The notes under the pieces: generated by a model
What the model was told of the DNA's origin: nothing
The model's input: only the letters and a program-made list of their open reading frames with translations
Databases searched by the model: none
In this document: in pieces, positions 16,383-24,292 of the stretch
How positions within the stretch are numbered: the stretch's first letter is position 1
Layout of the letters: every line of letters starts with the position of its first letter
Translations under genes and position numbers: made by a program
Source: Bradyrhizobium sp. SZCCT0148
Lineage (GTDB): Bacteria; Pseudomonadota; Alphaproteobacteria; Rhizobiales; Xanthobacteraceae
DNA length: 64,000 nucleotides
NCBI RefSeq assembly: GCF_018129985.1
Contig: NZ_JAFCKT010000008.1
Span: 220,236 to 284,235, forward strand
Reading direction: 5' to 3'

Positions 16383-17488
16383 TCTGCAGCACCCTGGGTA
16401 CTGAGGGCAGGCTCAATAACGACTTTCTTTCTCCGTGCCGAGCGAAACCTTTGCCCGAAGGCGATGCTGGGCTTCTCGACGAATGTAAACGTCATCCAGC
16501 TGACCAGAATCGACAACGCAAGGATCAGGGTCAGGAAGATCGACCATCCGAGCGGCCCATCGCCGAACGAGAAGAGGCGATGGATGAAGACGATCACGAA
16601 CGGCGACATCAGGTAGATCGAATAACTGATCACGCCGACGAACGCCATCGGGCGCCACGCCATTCTTTCACCGAACACGGCAAAGCCGATGAAGACCAGA
16701 GCCGCGCAGACATAGGCCGCCGCGATCGAATAGCTGTAGAAGAAGTTCTCGTGGTACACGCCTCCGAACCGTCGGTCGGCGAGGGCAATGGCAAAGATCG
16801 CATACAGGAGCGTGCAGGCCGCCACGTGCGACCATCGCAGCTTTCCGCCGATGACGGTGTCGCGGATGATCTTGCCCAGGAACATCGCCGACAGATTCAG
16901 ACCGACCTCCATCACCGAGGAAACGGCCCTGTTCTCAACAAGGAGCGCAGCGGTGGTTCCGACCAGCGCGGCCGCAACGACGATCGTCACCGCCGTGAAG
17001 CGCCGGTTCAGCAACCCCATCGCAAACAGGACGGTGCATCCGACGTAGAACAGCAGCTCGATCGCCAGCGTCCAATAGAACACCCAGAGGTTCGGGACGT
17101 TCACGAAGGTCTGCAGCATCGTCACGTTCGCGGCGATCTGTCCGAGCGGATAGATCTTCGAATCCAGCAGCTGCATCGTCACGAGCCCGACGATGAGCGA
17201 GGTCCAGTAAGCCGGGTAGAGCCGGAAGAAGCGGCTGATCGCAAAATCCCGCACGGGTGTGGCGCTGTCCGGGAAGCTGAACGGAATGACGAAGCCACTG
17301 ACGAAGAAGAACAGCACCACGCCGAACCGGCCGAAATTCATGTAGTAGCCGAACAGATCGTGGATGGGCCAGTAATAGGCACCCGTCGGGTGCTTCTCGA
17401 CGATCACCTCGAACACGTGCTGGACCAGGACCGCCAACACGGCAATGCCGCGCAGCGTGTCGATGAATGCGAGCCGCCTATGCATCAT
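16379..17488 (-). CDS. Acyltransferase-3 family membrane protein
   Basis: A 369-residue protein of the acyltransferase-3 family. The first helix is preceded by LAFIDTLRGIAVLAVLVQHV, with the conserved R-x9-H arrangement, and FGVVLFFFVSGFVIPFSFPD follows at about residue 57. About ten transmembrane helices are evident. It begins six bases after the stop of the polymerase-like gene and overlaps the next acyltransferase by four bases, so all are in one operon. Two adjacent but clearly different acyltransferases suggest two different acyl positions or groups on the same polymer. This is inference; the sequence does not give specificity. Confidence 0.9.
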   Translation of the reverse strand: MMHRRLAFIDTLRGIAVLAVLVQHVFEVIVEKHPTGAYYWPIHDLFGYYMNFGRFGVVLFFFVSGFVIPFSFPDSATPVRDFAISRFFRLYPAYWTSLIVGLVTMQLLDSKIYPLGQIAANVTMLQTFVNVPNLWVFYWTLAIELLFYVGCTVLFAMGLLNRRFTAVTIVVAAALVGTTAALLVENRAVSSVMEVGLNLSAMFLGKIIRDTVIGGKLRWSHVAACTLLYAIFAIALADRRFGGVYHENFFYSYSIAAAYVCAALVFIGFAVFGERMAWRPMAFVGVISYSIYLMSPFVIVFIHRLFSFGDGPLGWSIFLTLILALSILVSWMTFTFVEKPSIAFGQRFRSARRKKVVIEPALSTQGAAE

Positions 17489-17494
17489 TCGTTC

Positions 17495-18832
17495 TCACCT
17501 GCTTCCGCTCGCCGCCGGCATATCCGGACGGAAGCCTTCCAATGACGGAATCGGCGGCCGCACGACAATCGGCACGGCGTCGCCTGCCCACCCGGAGGTC
17601 GCGCGGCGCGAGAACACTTCGCTGAAGCTCAATGCGATGATGAGGAGGCCGGATGCCGGGCCGTAGTTCAACACCGTGATCGTGAACATGTTGACGACGA
17701 AGATCAGCGTCAACTTGTACACGTCTGTTGCTCCAAACGTCGACCGGAACACCATGACCATGAATGCGACAAAGGGGAGGCCGAACATCAGATAGGTCCC
17801 GATGTAAAAATTGTCGACGGGCACCCAAAATGGCGCGAGCGGCGAGAACAGCTGCTGCGGATAGTTGAAGCAACCGGCACCACAGCCGGTCACGAGGCCG
17901 ATGGGCATGAGCTGAGTGAGGTAGATAAACGGCTTTTGCCAGCTGTTGTTGATGCGATCGAGGATGCTGAAGAGGGTCGAATGCGGCACCGCGGCGGTCC
18001 CGGAAGCGACCACGATCATGAAGAAGGGCACGAAGATCGACGCGTACGACCACAGCGCGATGGTCCGGATCGCGGGAAAACGCGACTTCTCCGGTAACAT
18101 CCGCACCAACACCAGCAGGATCAAGTAGAGCACGAGGACGATCATGGTGGTCTTGCTGGTGGTCAGTTTGGTGGCATAGATCGCGATGGAACCAAGCAGG
18201 AGACACCAGGTGGTGCTCATGCGAATCGACGTGATCGCGAACGACACCAGGATGAAAAAGGCAGCCATGGTGTTGTCGGCAGCAAAGCCCATCAGGCGCT
18301 GGTCGTCGCCGCCATAGGCCCACCACAAACGGCCGGCCTCGCGCACCGCGCCGAAGGACTCGTATTTGTAGCCGACCCAGGGCATCAGGTAGAACTTGGT
18401 CAGGAAAACACCGATCACCGACAGGTAAAAGGTCACCGCAATGACCGACAGAAGCTTTTTGTATGAGCCGAGGCTCGAATCGCAAAAGCAGAAGCCGACG
18501 AACACCGGCAGCATCATCTTGAACGATGAGACCGCTGCGTTGACCGTACCCAGCATGAAATAGCCGAGCACGAGCGACAGCATGATCTGGACCAACACCA
18601 GGAAGGCCAGGGTACTGCGATTGCGCAGGATGCAATGGACGACGAACTGGAGGAGGCACAGAAGCGCAATGGCGTCGGGCACGTACCAGAGCGCGTTCAT
18701 GTGATAGATGCTGGTGTAATAGCGGATCACGCCGCCAAAGGCGTCGCGGACCAGATAGGCCCCGAGCGCGATTGCCTCGATGTTGAGGCTGATCAAGGTG
18801 ATCTTCGGCCGATGCAGCGTGAGGATCGTCAT
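17495..18832 (-). CDS. Wzy-like O-antigen polymerase/ligase-type membrane protein
   Basis: This 445-residue protein has about 11-12 hydrophobic helices and one larger polar loop between about residues 155 and 175 (WVGYKYESFGAVREAGRLWW). A later loop contains GADDQRL-like residues (AYGGDDQRLMGFAADNTMAA), a pattern typical of Wzy polymerases and WaaL-type ligases. Such proteins join lipid-linked repeat units or ligate glycans in the periplasm. It lies between acyltransferase genes with 6-7 base gaps on either side. Its context with two flippases and an ExoP-type copolymerase favours a polymerase over a ligase. Overall similarity within this family is low, so the call rests on topology and context. 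Confidence 0.75.
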   Translation of the reverse strand: MTILTLHRPKITLISLNIEAIALGAYLVRDAFGGVIRYYTSIYHMNALWYVPDAIALLCLLQFVVHCILRNRSTLAFLVLVQIMLSLVLGYFMLGTVNAAVSSFKMMLPVFVGFCFCDSSLGSYKKLLSVIAVTFYLSVIGVFLTKFYLMPWVGYKYESFGAVREAGRLWWAYGGDDQRLMGFAADNTMAAFFILVSFAITSIRMSTTWCLLLGSIAIYATKLTTSKTTMIVLVLYLILLVLVRMLPEKSRFPAIRTIALWSYASIFVPFFMIVVASGTAAVPHSTLFSILDRINNSWQKPFIYLTQLMPIGLVTGCGAGCFNYPQQLFSPLAPFWVPVDNFYIGTYLMFGLPFVAFMVMVFRSTFGATDVYKLTLIFVVNMFTITVLNYGPASGLLIIALSFSEVFSRRATSGWAGDAVPIVVRPPIPSLEGFRPDMPAASGSR

Positions 18833-18839
18833 ATCGGGT

Positions 18840-20051
18840 TCAGTTCGTCAGCCGCGCCGATGGCGCGGGAGCTTGCGCGAAATCCCGACGGCTTCCGAAT
18901 GCATTTCGCATGAACTTGCCGCCGGGGATTTCGACGTAGAGATAAGTGAAGTGCGAGACCGCCAGCACGGCGGCCAGTGCGACCACAAGGTTCAGGGTCG
19001 CCGGCAGGCCTGCCCAGACCGAATCCAGCGCTGCAATCCGCCCTGCTCCGACGGCCCGCACGAAATATTCGGCCAGCAGCACCACGAGCGCATGCACCAT
19101 GTAGATCGAGTAGGATCGTTTGCCGAGCCAGACCAACGGCTTGACCACCAGGATCCGGGGCACCAGCAGCGCGTCCGGAAACGCCAGCAAGCTACCGAGG
19201 AAGATCGCGAACGTCACCGGCGCAAGGAACGTTGCCGCAGGATTGGTCTCCGCCAGTGACACCAGCACGATGCTCGCGATCATGGCGGCGAATTGCAGCG
19301 CGCCCTGCACGGCAGGACCCGGCTTCGCCGGCAGGCGGTCGACGATTTTCACCGTCAAAACGCCCAGGAAGAAGCTCACGAAGCAGCGCAAGATGCCGAA
19401 ATCGGTCTGAAGCCCGAGGCTCCTCTTGTCCAGTACGAAGATGATGACGACCAAACTGCCGATCGCAAGCGCCCCGCAGAGAACATAGAACCAGAGCAGG
19501 GACTTCATGCGCTGGGCAAGGAGCACGATCAGGCCAAATACCAGATATGTATAGAATTCGACGCTGATGCTCCAGCTCGGCGCATTCCAGCTCAGATAGT
19601 CGATGAACCCCATCGAATGCAACAGCAGGACGTTGAGACCGAAGGAATAGGCGTTGTTCACTTCGAACGCCGCCGGCGCGGCCACTACGACGCCGGCCAT
19701 GACCAACCCGATCCGCAGGAGCCGAAACAGGAGATTTGCGATCAGCATGACGATGTGCAGCGGATAAACCCGCGCCAAGCGTCGCACCATGAACTCGCGC
19801 AGCGAGAAGCGCCCGAAATCGCCCTCGACATAGCTGAGCGACATGACCATCCCGCTGAGAACGAAGAACAGATCGACCAGTAGCCATGAGCTTCTGAAGA
19901 ACGAGCAGTTGATCCACGCATTGTGCGGGAACGCAGCGAGGAAGGTCGGCATCAACAGGAGATGGTGAATCACGACCGACGTCGCGGCGATTCCCCGAAT
20001 GCTGTCCAGCGGCACGACATGCGCCTTCTCACGATGAGCCATCTCCGTCAC
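18840..20051 (-). CDS. Acyltransferase-3 family membrane protein
   Basis: A 403-residue member of the acyltransferase-3 family and first gene of the four-gene leftward operon. The N-terminus has VPLDSIRGIAATSVVIHHLL and then SSWLLVDLFFVLSGMVMSLS near residue 55, followed by EFMVRRLARVYPLHIV, the usual basic loop. The start is GTG at 20051 or ATG at 20042; the sequence does not clearly decide. The TGCGTCGCA palindrome lies at 20070-20078, only 19-27 bases upstream, where a bound protein would block or assist initiation. It faces the ExoP operon across a 613-base divergent region, so the two units may be regulated together. Confidence 0.9.
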   Translation of the reverse strand: MTEMAHREKAHVVPLDSIRGIAATSVVIHHLLLMPTFLAAFPHNAWINCSFFRSSWLLVDLFFVLSGMVMSLSYVEGDFGRFSLREFMVRRLARVYPLHIVMLIANLLFRLLRIGLVMAGVVVAAPAAFEVNNAYSFGLNVLLLHSMGFIDYLSWNAPSWSISVEFYTYLVFGLIVLLAQRMKSLLWFYVLCGALAIGSLVVIIFVLDKRSLGLQTDFGILRCFVSFFLGVLTVKIVDRLPAKPGPAVQGALQFAAMIASIVLVSLAETNPAATFLAPVTFAIFLGSLLAFPDALLVPRILVVKPLVWLGKRSYSIYMVHALVVLLAEYFVRAVGAGRIAALDSVWAGLPATLNLVVALAAVLAVSHFTYLYVEIPGGKFMRNAFGSRRDFAQAPAPSARLTN

Positions 20052-20069
20052 ATCAACATTCCCAACTAT

Positions 20070-20078
20070 TGCGTCGCA
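20070..20078. promoter_or_regulatory. Palindrome TGCGTCGCA upstream of acyltransferase operon
   Basis: A perfect palindrome with a central T/A, lying 19-27 bases upstream of the GTG at 20051. The same nonamer TGCGWCGCA occurs at 20587, 25845 and 56497, each time in an upstream region. Confidence 0.5.
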
Positions 20079-20580
20079 GCAGTGTGTATCAGGTCTTGCA
20101 CGCGTTCAATCGCTGCGATCGTGGACTCGCATTCGGCGCATGAGGGTCGACGATAATTTCAACGCTCGCAGATCATTCGGACATGCGAACGCCAAGTTCA
20201 CGCCACTTTTTACCTGAGATCGATATGCGTCGGCGCGCAAATCAATGTGGCCGGCATGATTGCGAGTATTTGCGCGCAAAGTGTGCGCGAAATTCGGCGC
20301 TGGTGCGATCAGTCGACCACAATGACTTGGATCCCGCCGCATGCACACTGCCGAGCATATCGCGCTGATAATTTTGCGCAGGCGGGAACACTCTCGCGTG
20401 ATGACTTATGTCGGCTTTGCGACACTGGCTTGCGATGCTACGACGAGCAACGCCTCAAATTTCTTCAGCTTGCAACATTCCTGGGCGAAGTATGCCGATC
20501 TCGCAGGCATTGCAAATCGGGCTTCTGCAACCGATTAGAAAAATGCGATGCATACACGTTGTCGTAGGACAAACGCACTC

Positions 20581-20607
20581 AACTTTTGCGTCGCACAAAA
20601 ATTGACA
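20581..20607 (+). promoter_or_regulatory. 16-bp conserved operator candidate and -35 box of the ExoP operon
   Basis: AACTTTTGCGTCGCAC (20581-20596) matches AACTTTTGCGACGCAC at 25839-25854 in 15 of 16 bases; the difference falls on the symmetric centre. A consensus -35 box TTGACA follows at 20602-20607. No equally good -10 box is seen at the normal distance, so the promoter may need an activator. Confidence 0.5.
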
Positions 20608-20612
20608 CAGTT

Positions 20613-20649
20613 ACCTGTCAGGTTTCGCGTGTATTCCTGTTGCAACAGG
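20613..20649 (+). promoter_or_regulatory. Two further palindromes just before the ExoP-operon start
   Basis: ACCTGTCAGGT (20613-20623) is an 11-base perfect palindrome that overlaps TGACA-N8-TGTCA. CCTGTTGCAACAGG (20636-20649) is a 14-base perfect palindrome ending 15 bases before the ATG at 20665. Either could be a binding site; the second could also form a short leader hairpin. Confidence 0.4.
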
Positions 20650-20664
20650 GAGGAAGGGACGCGG

Positions 20665-21231
20665 ATGGGTTGCGGGCTAAAACGTCGTCTTGCGAAATCG
20701 CGACGGTTACCAATCATCTTGGCAGGTTCAGCCTTGTTGGTCGGGAGTATCGATGCTTGCCGCGCCCAGTGTGTCGAACTCTCCGATCGCGCCTCACAGC
20801 TCGAACTCGACACATTCGTCAAATCGCCGTCCTCGCTCCTGAAGCGGCTGCGCAATGACAAGGAGAAGCTGAGATATCGGCTCTCCAGCTATATCGCCAC
20901 AAGTCCGTCGGTGTTGCCTTCCGTGCAGACGCTCATCTCCACTTCGGCGTCAACCGATCGGTCGTCGATCGGCGCTGCGCTGAGGATTGCCGAGGGGCGA
21001 TGCACGTCGAAGAAGCCGGACGCCGCACGCAAGATCAGGGATTTCGTGCAGCGGATCGGCGATCTCAACGTGCAGGCAGGCTATGCTGCCGCGGGAGACG
21101 ACTCCTCCGGCGTCCAGGCTCAATCGCAAGACAAGAGCCCTGCGCAACCGCCGCGAGGCGGCGCGCTGCTCGAAGGCGAATGGAAGACCAAGCTGGCCAA
21201 CCCGTTCAAACCCGTCCCCCTTCCGAATTGA
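20665..21231 (+). CDS. Exported protein of unknown function ahead of the ExoP-type gene
   Basis: The ATG at 20665 is chosen because GGAGGAAGG sits 9 bases upstream and because a signal peptide follows directly: basic GLKRRLAKSRR, then PIILAGSALLVGSI, cleavage near DACRAQ. A longer frame opens at 20548 but overlaps the palindromic control region. The 188-residue product has two cysteines in its mature N-terminal half and a helical middle (SLLKRLRNDKEKLRYRLSSY). The C-terminal tail is polar and proline-rich with a GEWKTKLANPFKP ending. I do not recognise a named family. It lies 33 bases before the Wzc/ExoP-type gene and almost certainly shares its transcript, which suggests a periplasmic accessory in polymer export or chain-length control. 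Confidence 0.75.
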   Translation: MGCGLKRRLAKSRRLPIILAGSALLVGSIDACRAQCVELSDRASQLELDTFVKSPSSLLKRLRNDKEKLRYRLSSYIATSPSVLPSVQTLISTSASTDRSSIGAALRIAEGRCTSKKPDAARKIRDFVQRIGDLNVQAGYAAAGDDSSGVQAQSQDKSPAQPPRGGALLEGEWKTKLANPFKPVPLPN

Positions 21232-21264
21232 TCAGCGATCGTCAAAAGGCAGCGAATTAACAAA

Positions 21265-23496
21265 ATGTATCAGCCTAGAGAACATTTCCAGTCGGGACAC
21301 CGATTCGGCATCGAATTCGGCGGGGCCGTCCTCAGTTTCGAACGCGTGACCGACGTCCTGCGCCGACAATGGCCTATCATCGCAGCCTGTACTGGTGCTT
21401 CGCTGGCCTTGGTGATTGTCTATCTGGTCACGGCACAACCCATGTATACGGCGAATGCCCGCATCATGATGGATACGCGCCAGGCCCAGGTGCTGGACAA
21501 GGACAGCAACGCGAACAGCGCCCTCATCGACACAGGCTATGTCGATAGCCAGGTCGAGGTGATTAATTCGGACGACCTGATCCTTTCGGTCGTGCGTCGC
21601 CTGAAATTGATCGACGATCCTGAGTTCAACGGTTCCAAGCCGGGCCTTCTGTCAATCGTCATGGGCAAGGTCATGTCGCTGTTCAGTTCCGGCGAACCGG
21701 CGTCGCAGGAGCGGCTCGAGCATGCCGTGGTCGAGGCTGTCCAGAGGAATCTGAGAACCGAGCGCGTCCTGACGACCTATGTCTTGTCGCTGAACTATCG
21801 CTCCCAGAGTCCCGACAAGGCCGCCAAGATCGTCAACGCCATCGCCAACGCCTATCTGGTCGGCGCGCTGGAAGCCAAATATCAGTCCACCAAGCGGGCA
21901 ACCGAATGGCTTCAGCAGCGCAGCGTCGAGCTAAGTGAGCAGGCAACCGCCAGTGACCGGGCCGTGCAGACCTTCAAGGCCGAGCACAATATCGTGGGAA
22001 CCAGCCGCGGCTTGATGTCCGAGCAGCAATTGTCCGACCTCAACACGCAGCTGGTTCAAGCGCGGGCGACGACAGCCGAAGCCAAGGCCAAACTCGACCG
22101 GATCAACACGATCTCGGACCAGGATGTCGCACAATCCACGGTGACCGATGCCCTGAACAATTCGGTCATCACCCGCCTGCGCGCCCAATATCTCGATCTT
22201 GCGGCCCAGTATGCCGATTGGTCCAAGCGTTACGGCAAGACCCATCTTGCGACTGTCAATCTGGCCAACAAGATGGATGAAATCCGCAAGAACATGGCGG
22301 ACGAACTGCATCGAATCGGAGACGCGTATCGCAGCGACTACGAAATCGCCAAGAGCCGGGAGGCTTCTCTTGACAAGAGCGTAAAGGATCTCGTCGCCCA
22401 GGCCGGCCACACCGGCCAGGCCGAGGTTCAGTTGCGCGACCTCGAAAGCGCGGCCGATACCTATCGCAATCTCTACAACAACTTCCTCGAGAAGCTGCAA
22501 AGCGCGACGCAGAACCAGAGCTTTCCGCTCAGCGAGGCGCGCCTCATCAGCACTGCCAACAAGCCGGATCACAAGAGCTCGCCGCGCACGGTCCTGGCGC
22601 TGTTCGGCGGCCTCGTGGGCGGCCTCTGCCTTGGTTTTGGCGTTGCATTTGGGCGTGAGATGCTGAGCGATGTCTTGCGGACGCCCGGAGAGGTCGAGGA
22701 TGAGCTCGGCGTCAAGTGCCTCGGAGTCCTGCCCGACATTCGACCACCGACCAAGTCAGGCGCGCTATTGTCGACGTCTGCGAAGACCGGTCCACCCAAC
22801 CTGTCCCGCTACGTCGTCGATCATCCGTTCTCACGGTTTGCGGAGACTTTGCGCAACATCAAGGTGTCGATCGACGTTGCGCGCCTGACCCGCGAGATCA
22901 AGGTGATCGGCATCGTATCGTCACTCCCCAAGGAGGGAAAAACGACGGTGGCAGCCAATTTCGCACAATTGATCGCCCTCACCGGACATCGTACGATCCT
23001 GATCGACGGCGACCTGCACACGCGCTCGCTCACGCGCGAGCTCGCTCCGAACGCCACGACCGGACTGGTCGAGGCGCTCAACGATCCGGCCGGCCTGGGC
23101 TACCACGTGCAGCGAAGCAAGGAGACGGGACTCGATTTCCTGCCGTCCGTCGTAGCCTCGCGCATGGTCAATTCGGCCGACGTCGTCGGATCGAAGGCGA
23201 TGGCCGAACTGCTCAAGGTGCTGAAAGAGCATTACGATTACATCGTGATCGACCTTGCGCCGGTGATGCCGGTGGCGGACGCAAAGGCCATCAGCTTCCT
23301 GATCGATGCCATGGTCTACGTGATCGAATGGGGCCAGACGACACGAAGCGCTCTTCAGGAATCGATTTCCGGATCGGAAGTCCTGCAGAAGAAGTTGCTC
23401 GGCGCCGTGCTCAACCGCGCCAACCCGAAGATGCTCAAGCGCATCGAGGCGTACAAGGGCAAGCACCACAACAGTTACTACGTCGAGCATGCCTAA
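21265..23496 (+). CDS. Wzc/ExoP-type chain-length copolymerase with tyrosine autokinase
   Basis: This 743-residue inner-membrane protein has two parts. Residues about 20-450 form a Wzz-type region: an N-terminal helix near residues 36-55, a long coiled-coil periplasmic part with QQRSVELSEQATASDRAV, and a second helix with the proline/glycine motif near 440-460. The cytoplasmic C-terminal half is a bacterial tyrosine kinase, with Walker A SSLPKEGKTT near 553-562, Walker A' ILIDGDLH near 578 and Walker B YIVIDLAPV near 657. A small tyrosine cluster (YKGKHHNSYY) at the extreme C-terminus is the likely autophosphorylation site. Such proteins set polymer length and drive Wzx/Wzy-dependent export. 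The matching Wza-type outer-membrane channel is not in the window. Confidence 0.95.
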   Translation: MYQPREHFQSGHRFGIEFGGAVLSFERVTDVLRRQWPIIAACTGASLALVIVYLVTAQPMYTANARIMMDTRQAQVLDKDSNANSALIDTGYVDSQVEVINSDDLILSVVRRLKLIDDPEFNGSKPGLLSIVMGKVMSLFSSGEPASQERLEHAVVEAVQRNLRTERVLTTYVLSLNYRSQSPDKAAKIVNAIANAYLVGALEAKYQSTKRATEWLQQRSVELSEQATASDRAVQTFKAEHNIVGTSRGLMSEQQLSDLNTQLVQARATTAEAKAKLDRINTISDQDVAQSTVTDALNNSVITRLRAQYLDLAAQYADWSKRYGKTHLATVNLANKMDEIRKNMADELHRIGDAYRSDYEIAKSREASLDKSVKDLVAQAGHTGQAEVQLRDLESAADTYRNLYNNFLEKLQSATQNQSFPLSEARLISTANKPDHKSSPRTVLALFGGLVGGLCLGFGVAFGREMLSDVLRTPGEVEDELGVKCLGVLPDIRPPTKSGALLSTSAKTGPPNLSRYVVDHPFSRFAETLRNIKVSIDVARLTREIKVIGIVSSLPKEGKTTVAANFAQLIALTGHRTILIDGDLHTRSLTRELAPNATTGLVEALNDPAGLGYHVQRSKETGLDFLPSVVASRMVNSADVVGSKAMAELLKVLKEHYDYIVIDLAPVMPVADAKAISFLIDAMVYVIEWGQTTRSALQESISGSEVLQKKLLGAVLNRANPKMLKRIEAYKGKHHNSYYVEHA

Positions 23497-23543
23497 GCAT
23501 GATCCGGAAATCTGCGCGGCGGGTTTCCGGAAAGATTATGCTC
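23495..23543. repeat. Palindromic intergenic repeat (GCATGATCCGGAAA type)
   Basis: AGCATGATCCGGAAA is followed after 13 bases by TTTCCGGAAAGATTATGCT, an imperfect inverted copy. This matches the family of short dispersed palindromes that is frequent after genes in Bradyrhizobium and relatives. It begins at the stop of the ExoP-type gene, so the hairpin may also end or stabilise that transcript. Only this copy was noticed in the window. Confidence 0.7.
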
Positions 23544-23971
23544 AGACGATAATCCCAGGCGCGATGACGTTTCATCACGATCGCAACGCCTTTTAGGACG
23601 CGCAACGTTGCGCCGAACTGGACGTCCACAGGCCCGCGGCCATTTGGCGGCGGGCCTTATGCGTTTCGCGGCCTGACGACGATCGAGGGCACCTACGCGC
23701 ACGAAACTCAAGATTGTCGCCGAGCCCAAGCTGACAATAGAGGCCCCCGTATTCGTCCGGAATCCACAAACTACCGTAGTTGCCCTAGCCAAAAGCAAGG
23801 ATTGACGAAGACGACGATGGCTAGGACAGTGCGCTTGTTGGCACCTTCATCGGCAAGACAGGATAATCCGGGTCCTCGATGCCGCAAAACGCTGGAACTT
23901 GGCATCTTTCTGTTTGGGTTCCCTGAGCTTAACTAAAACCCATATTGTAGTTTTTTGCCATTGGGCTCGGA
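23544..23971. other. Non-coding stretch after the ExoP-type gene
   Basis: No credible gene is present. It contains a 14-base perfect palindrome GCGCAACGTTGCGC (23600-23613). An eight-base GC-rich hairpin, AGGCCCGC/GCGGGCCT (23630-23657), is followed by TTATGCGTTT and may be the terminator of the operon. Confidence 0.45.
23630..23667 (+). terminator. Possible terminator of the ExoP operon
   Basis: AGGCCCGC (23630-23637) pairs with GCGGGCCT (23650-23657) across a 12-base loop, and a weak T-rich tail follows. It lies 134 bases after the stop at 23496. Confidence 0.4.
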
Positions 23972-24259
23972 ATGCTGTTTGTTCTGATAATTCTGACTAT
24001 TTGGGTTTTGCTCAACATCCTGTTTGTGTTGATCGTTGTTCCCCCACGCAAACCGCGTCCGCAGACGGCGGCGACGACGCTCTCGCCCGCGCCCATCGAC
24101 CGCAGCCAACGGGAAAACGAGCAGGACGAACCCTTCTCGGTCCGCCATGTCATCGTTTCCGTTGCGATGGGGGCTTTCTTCGTGCTGGTGCCGCCGTTGC
24201 TCGCCTTGCGCGATGCGGTCATCCGGCTCCTCAGCAGGTCGCGGAGAGATGGAAACTGA
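23972..24259 (+). CDS. Small two-helix membrane protein of unknown function
   Basis: This 95-residue protein starts with a strongly hydrophobic helix (residues 1-23, FVLIILTIWVLLNILFVLIV). A polar, proline-containing linker of about 35 residues follows, then a second hydrophobic segment near residues 62-84 (VIVSVAMGAFFVLVPPLLAL) and a basic C-terminus RLLSRSRRDGN. The ribosome-binding site is weak. No family is recognised. It is convergent with the sugar transferase gene at 24293 and may act as a small accessory of the polysaccharide machinery. The pattern of two helices and basic ends argues that it is a real gene, but there is no independent support. Confidence 0.5.
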   Translation: MLFVLIILTIWVLLNILFVLIVVPPRKPRPQTAATTLSPAPIDRSQRENEQDEPFSVRHVIVSVAMGAFFVLVPPLLALRDAVIRLLSRSRRDGN

Positions 24260-24292
24260 TCCTTGATTTCTGGAAAGTAACGAGCTCAACCA

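Larger units (their letters stand above)
20052..20664. other. Divergent regulatory region between two polysaccharide operons
   Basis: There is no gene with recognisable features in these 613 bases. The region is unusually rich in GCG-containing palindromes. It has TGCGTCGCA at 20070 and 20587, a 12-base perfect palindrome TTTGCGCGCAAA at 20269-20280, ACCTGTCAGGT at 20613-20623 and CCTGTTGCAACAGG at 20636-20649. A TTGACA box is at 20602. It probably holds both divergent promoters and several operators. Confidence 0.6.

Noticed and set aside
23600..23613. Perfect palindrome GCGCAACGTTGCGC
   Set aside because: It is isolated, lies after an operon rather than before one, and differs from the shared TGCGWCGCA element; too little to call regulatory.
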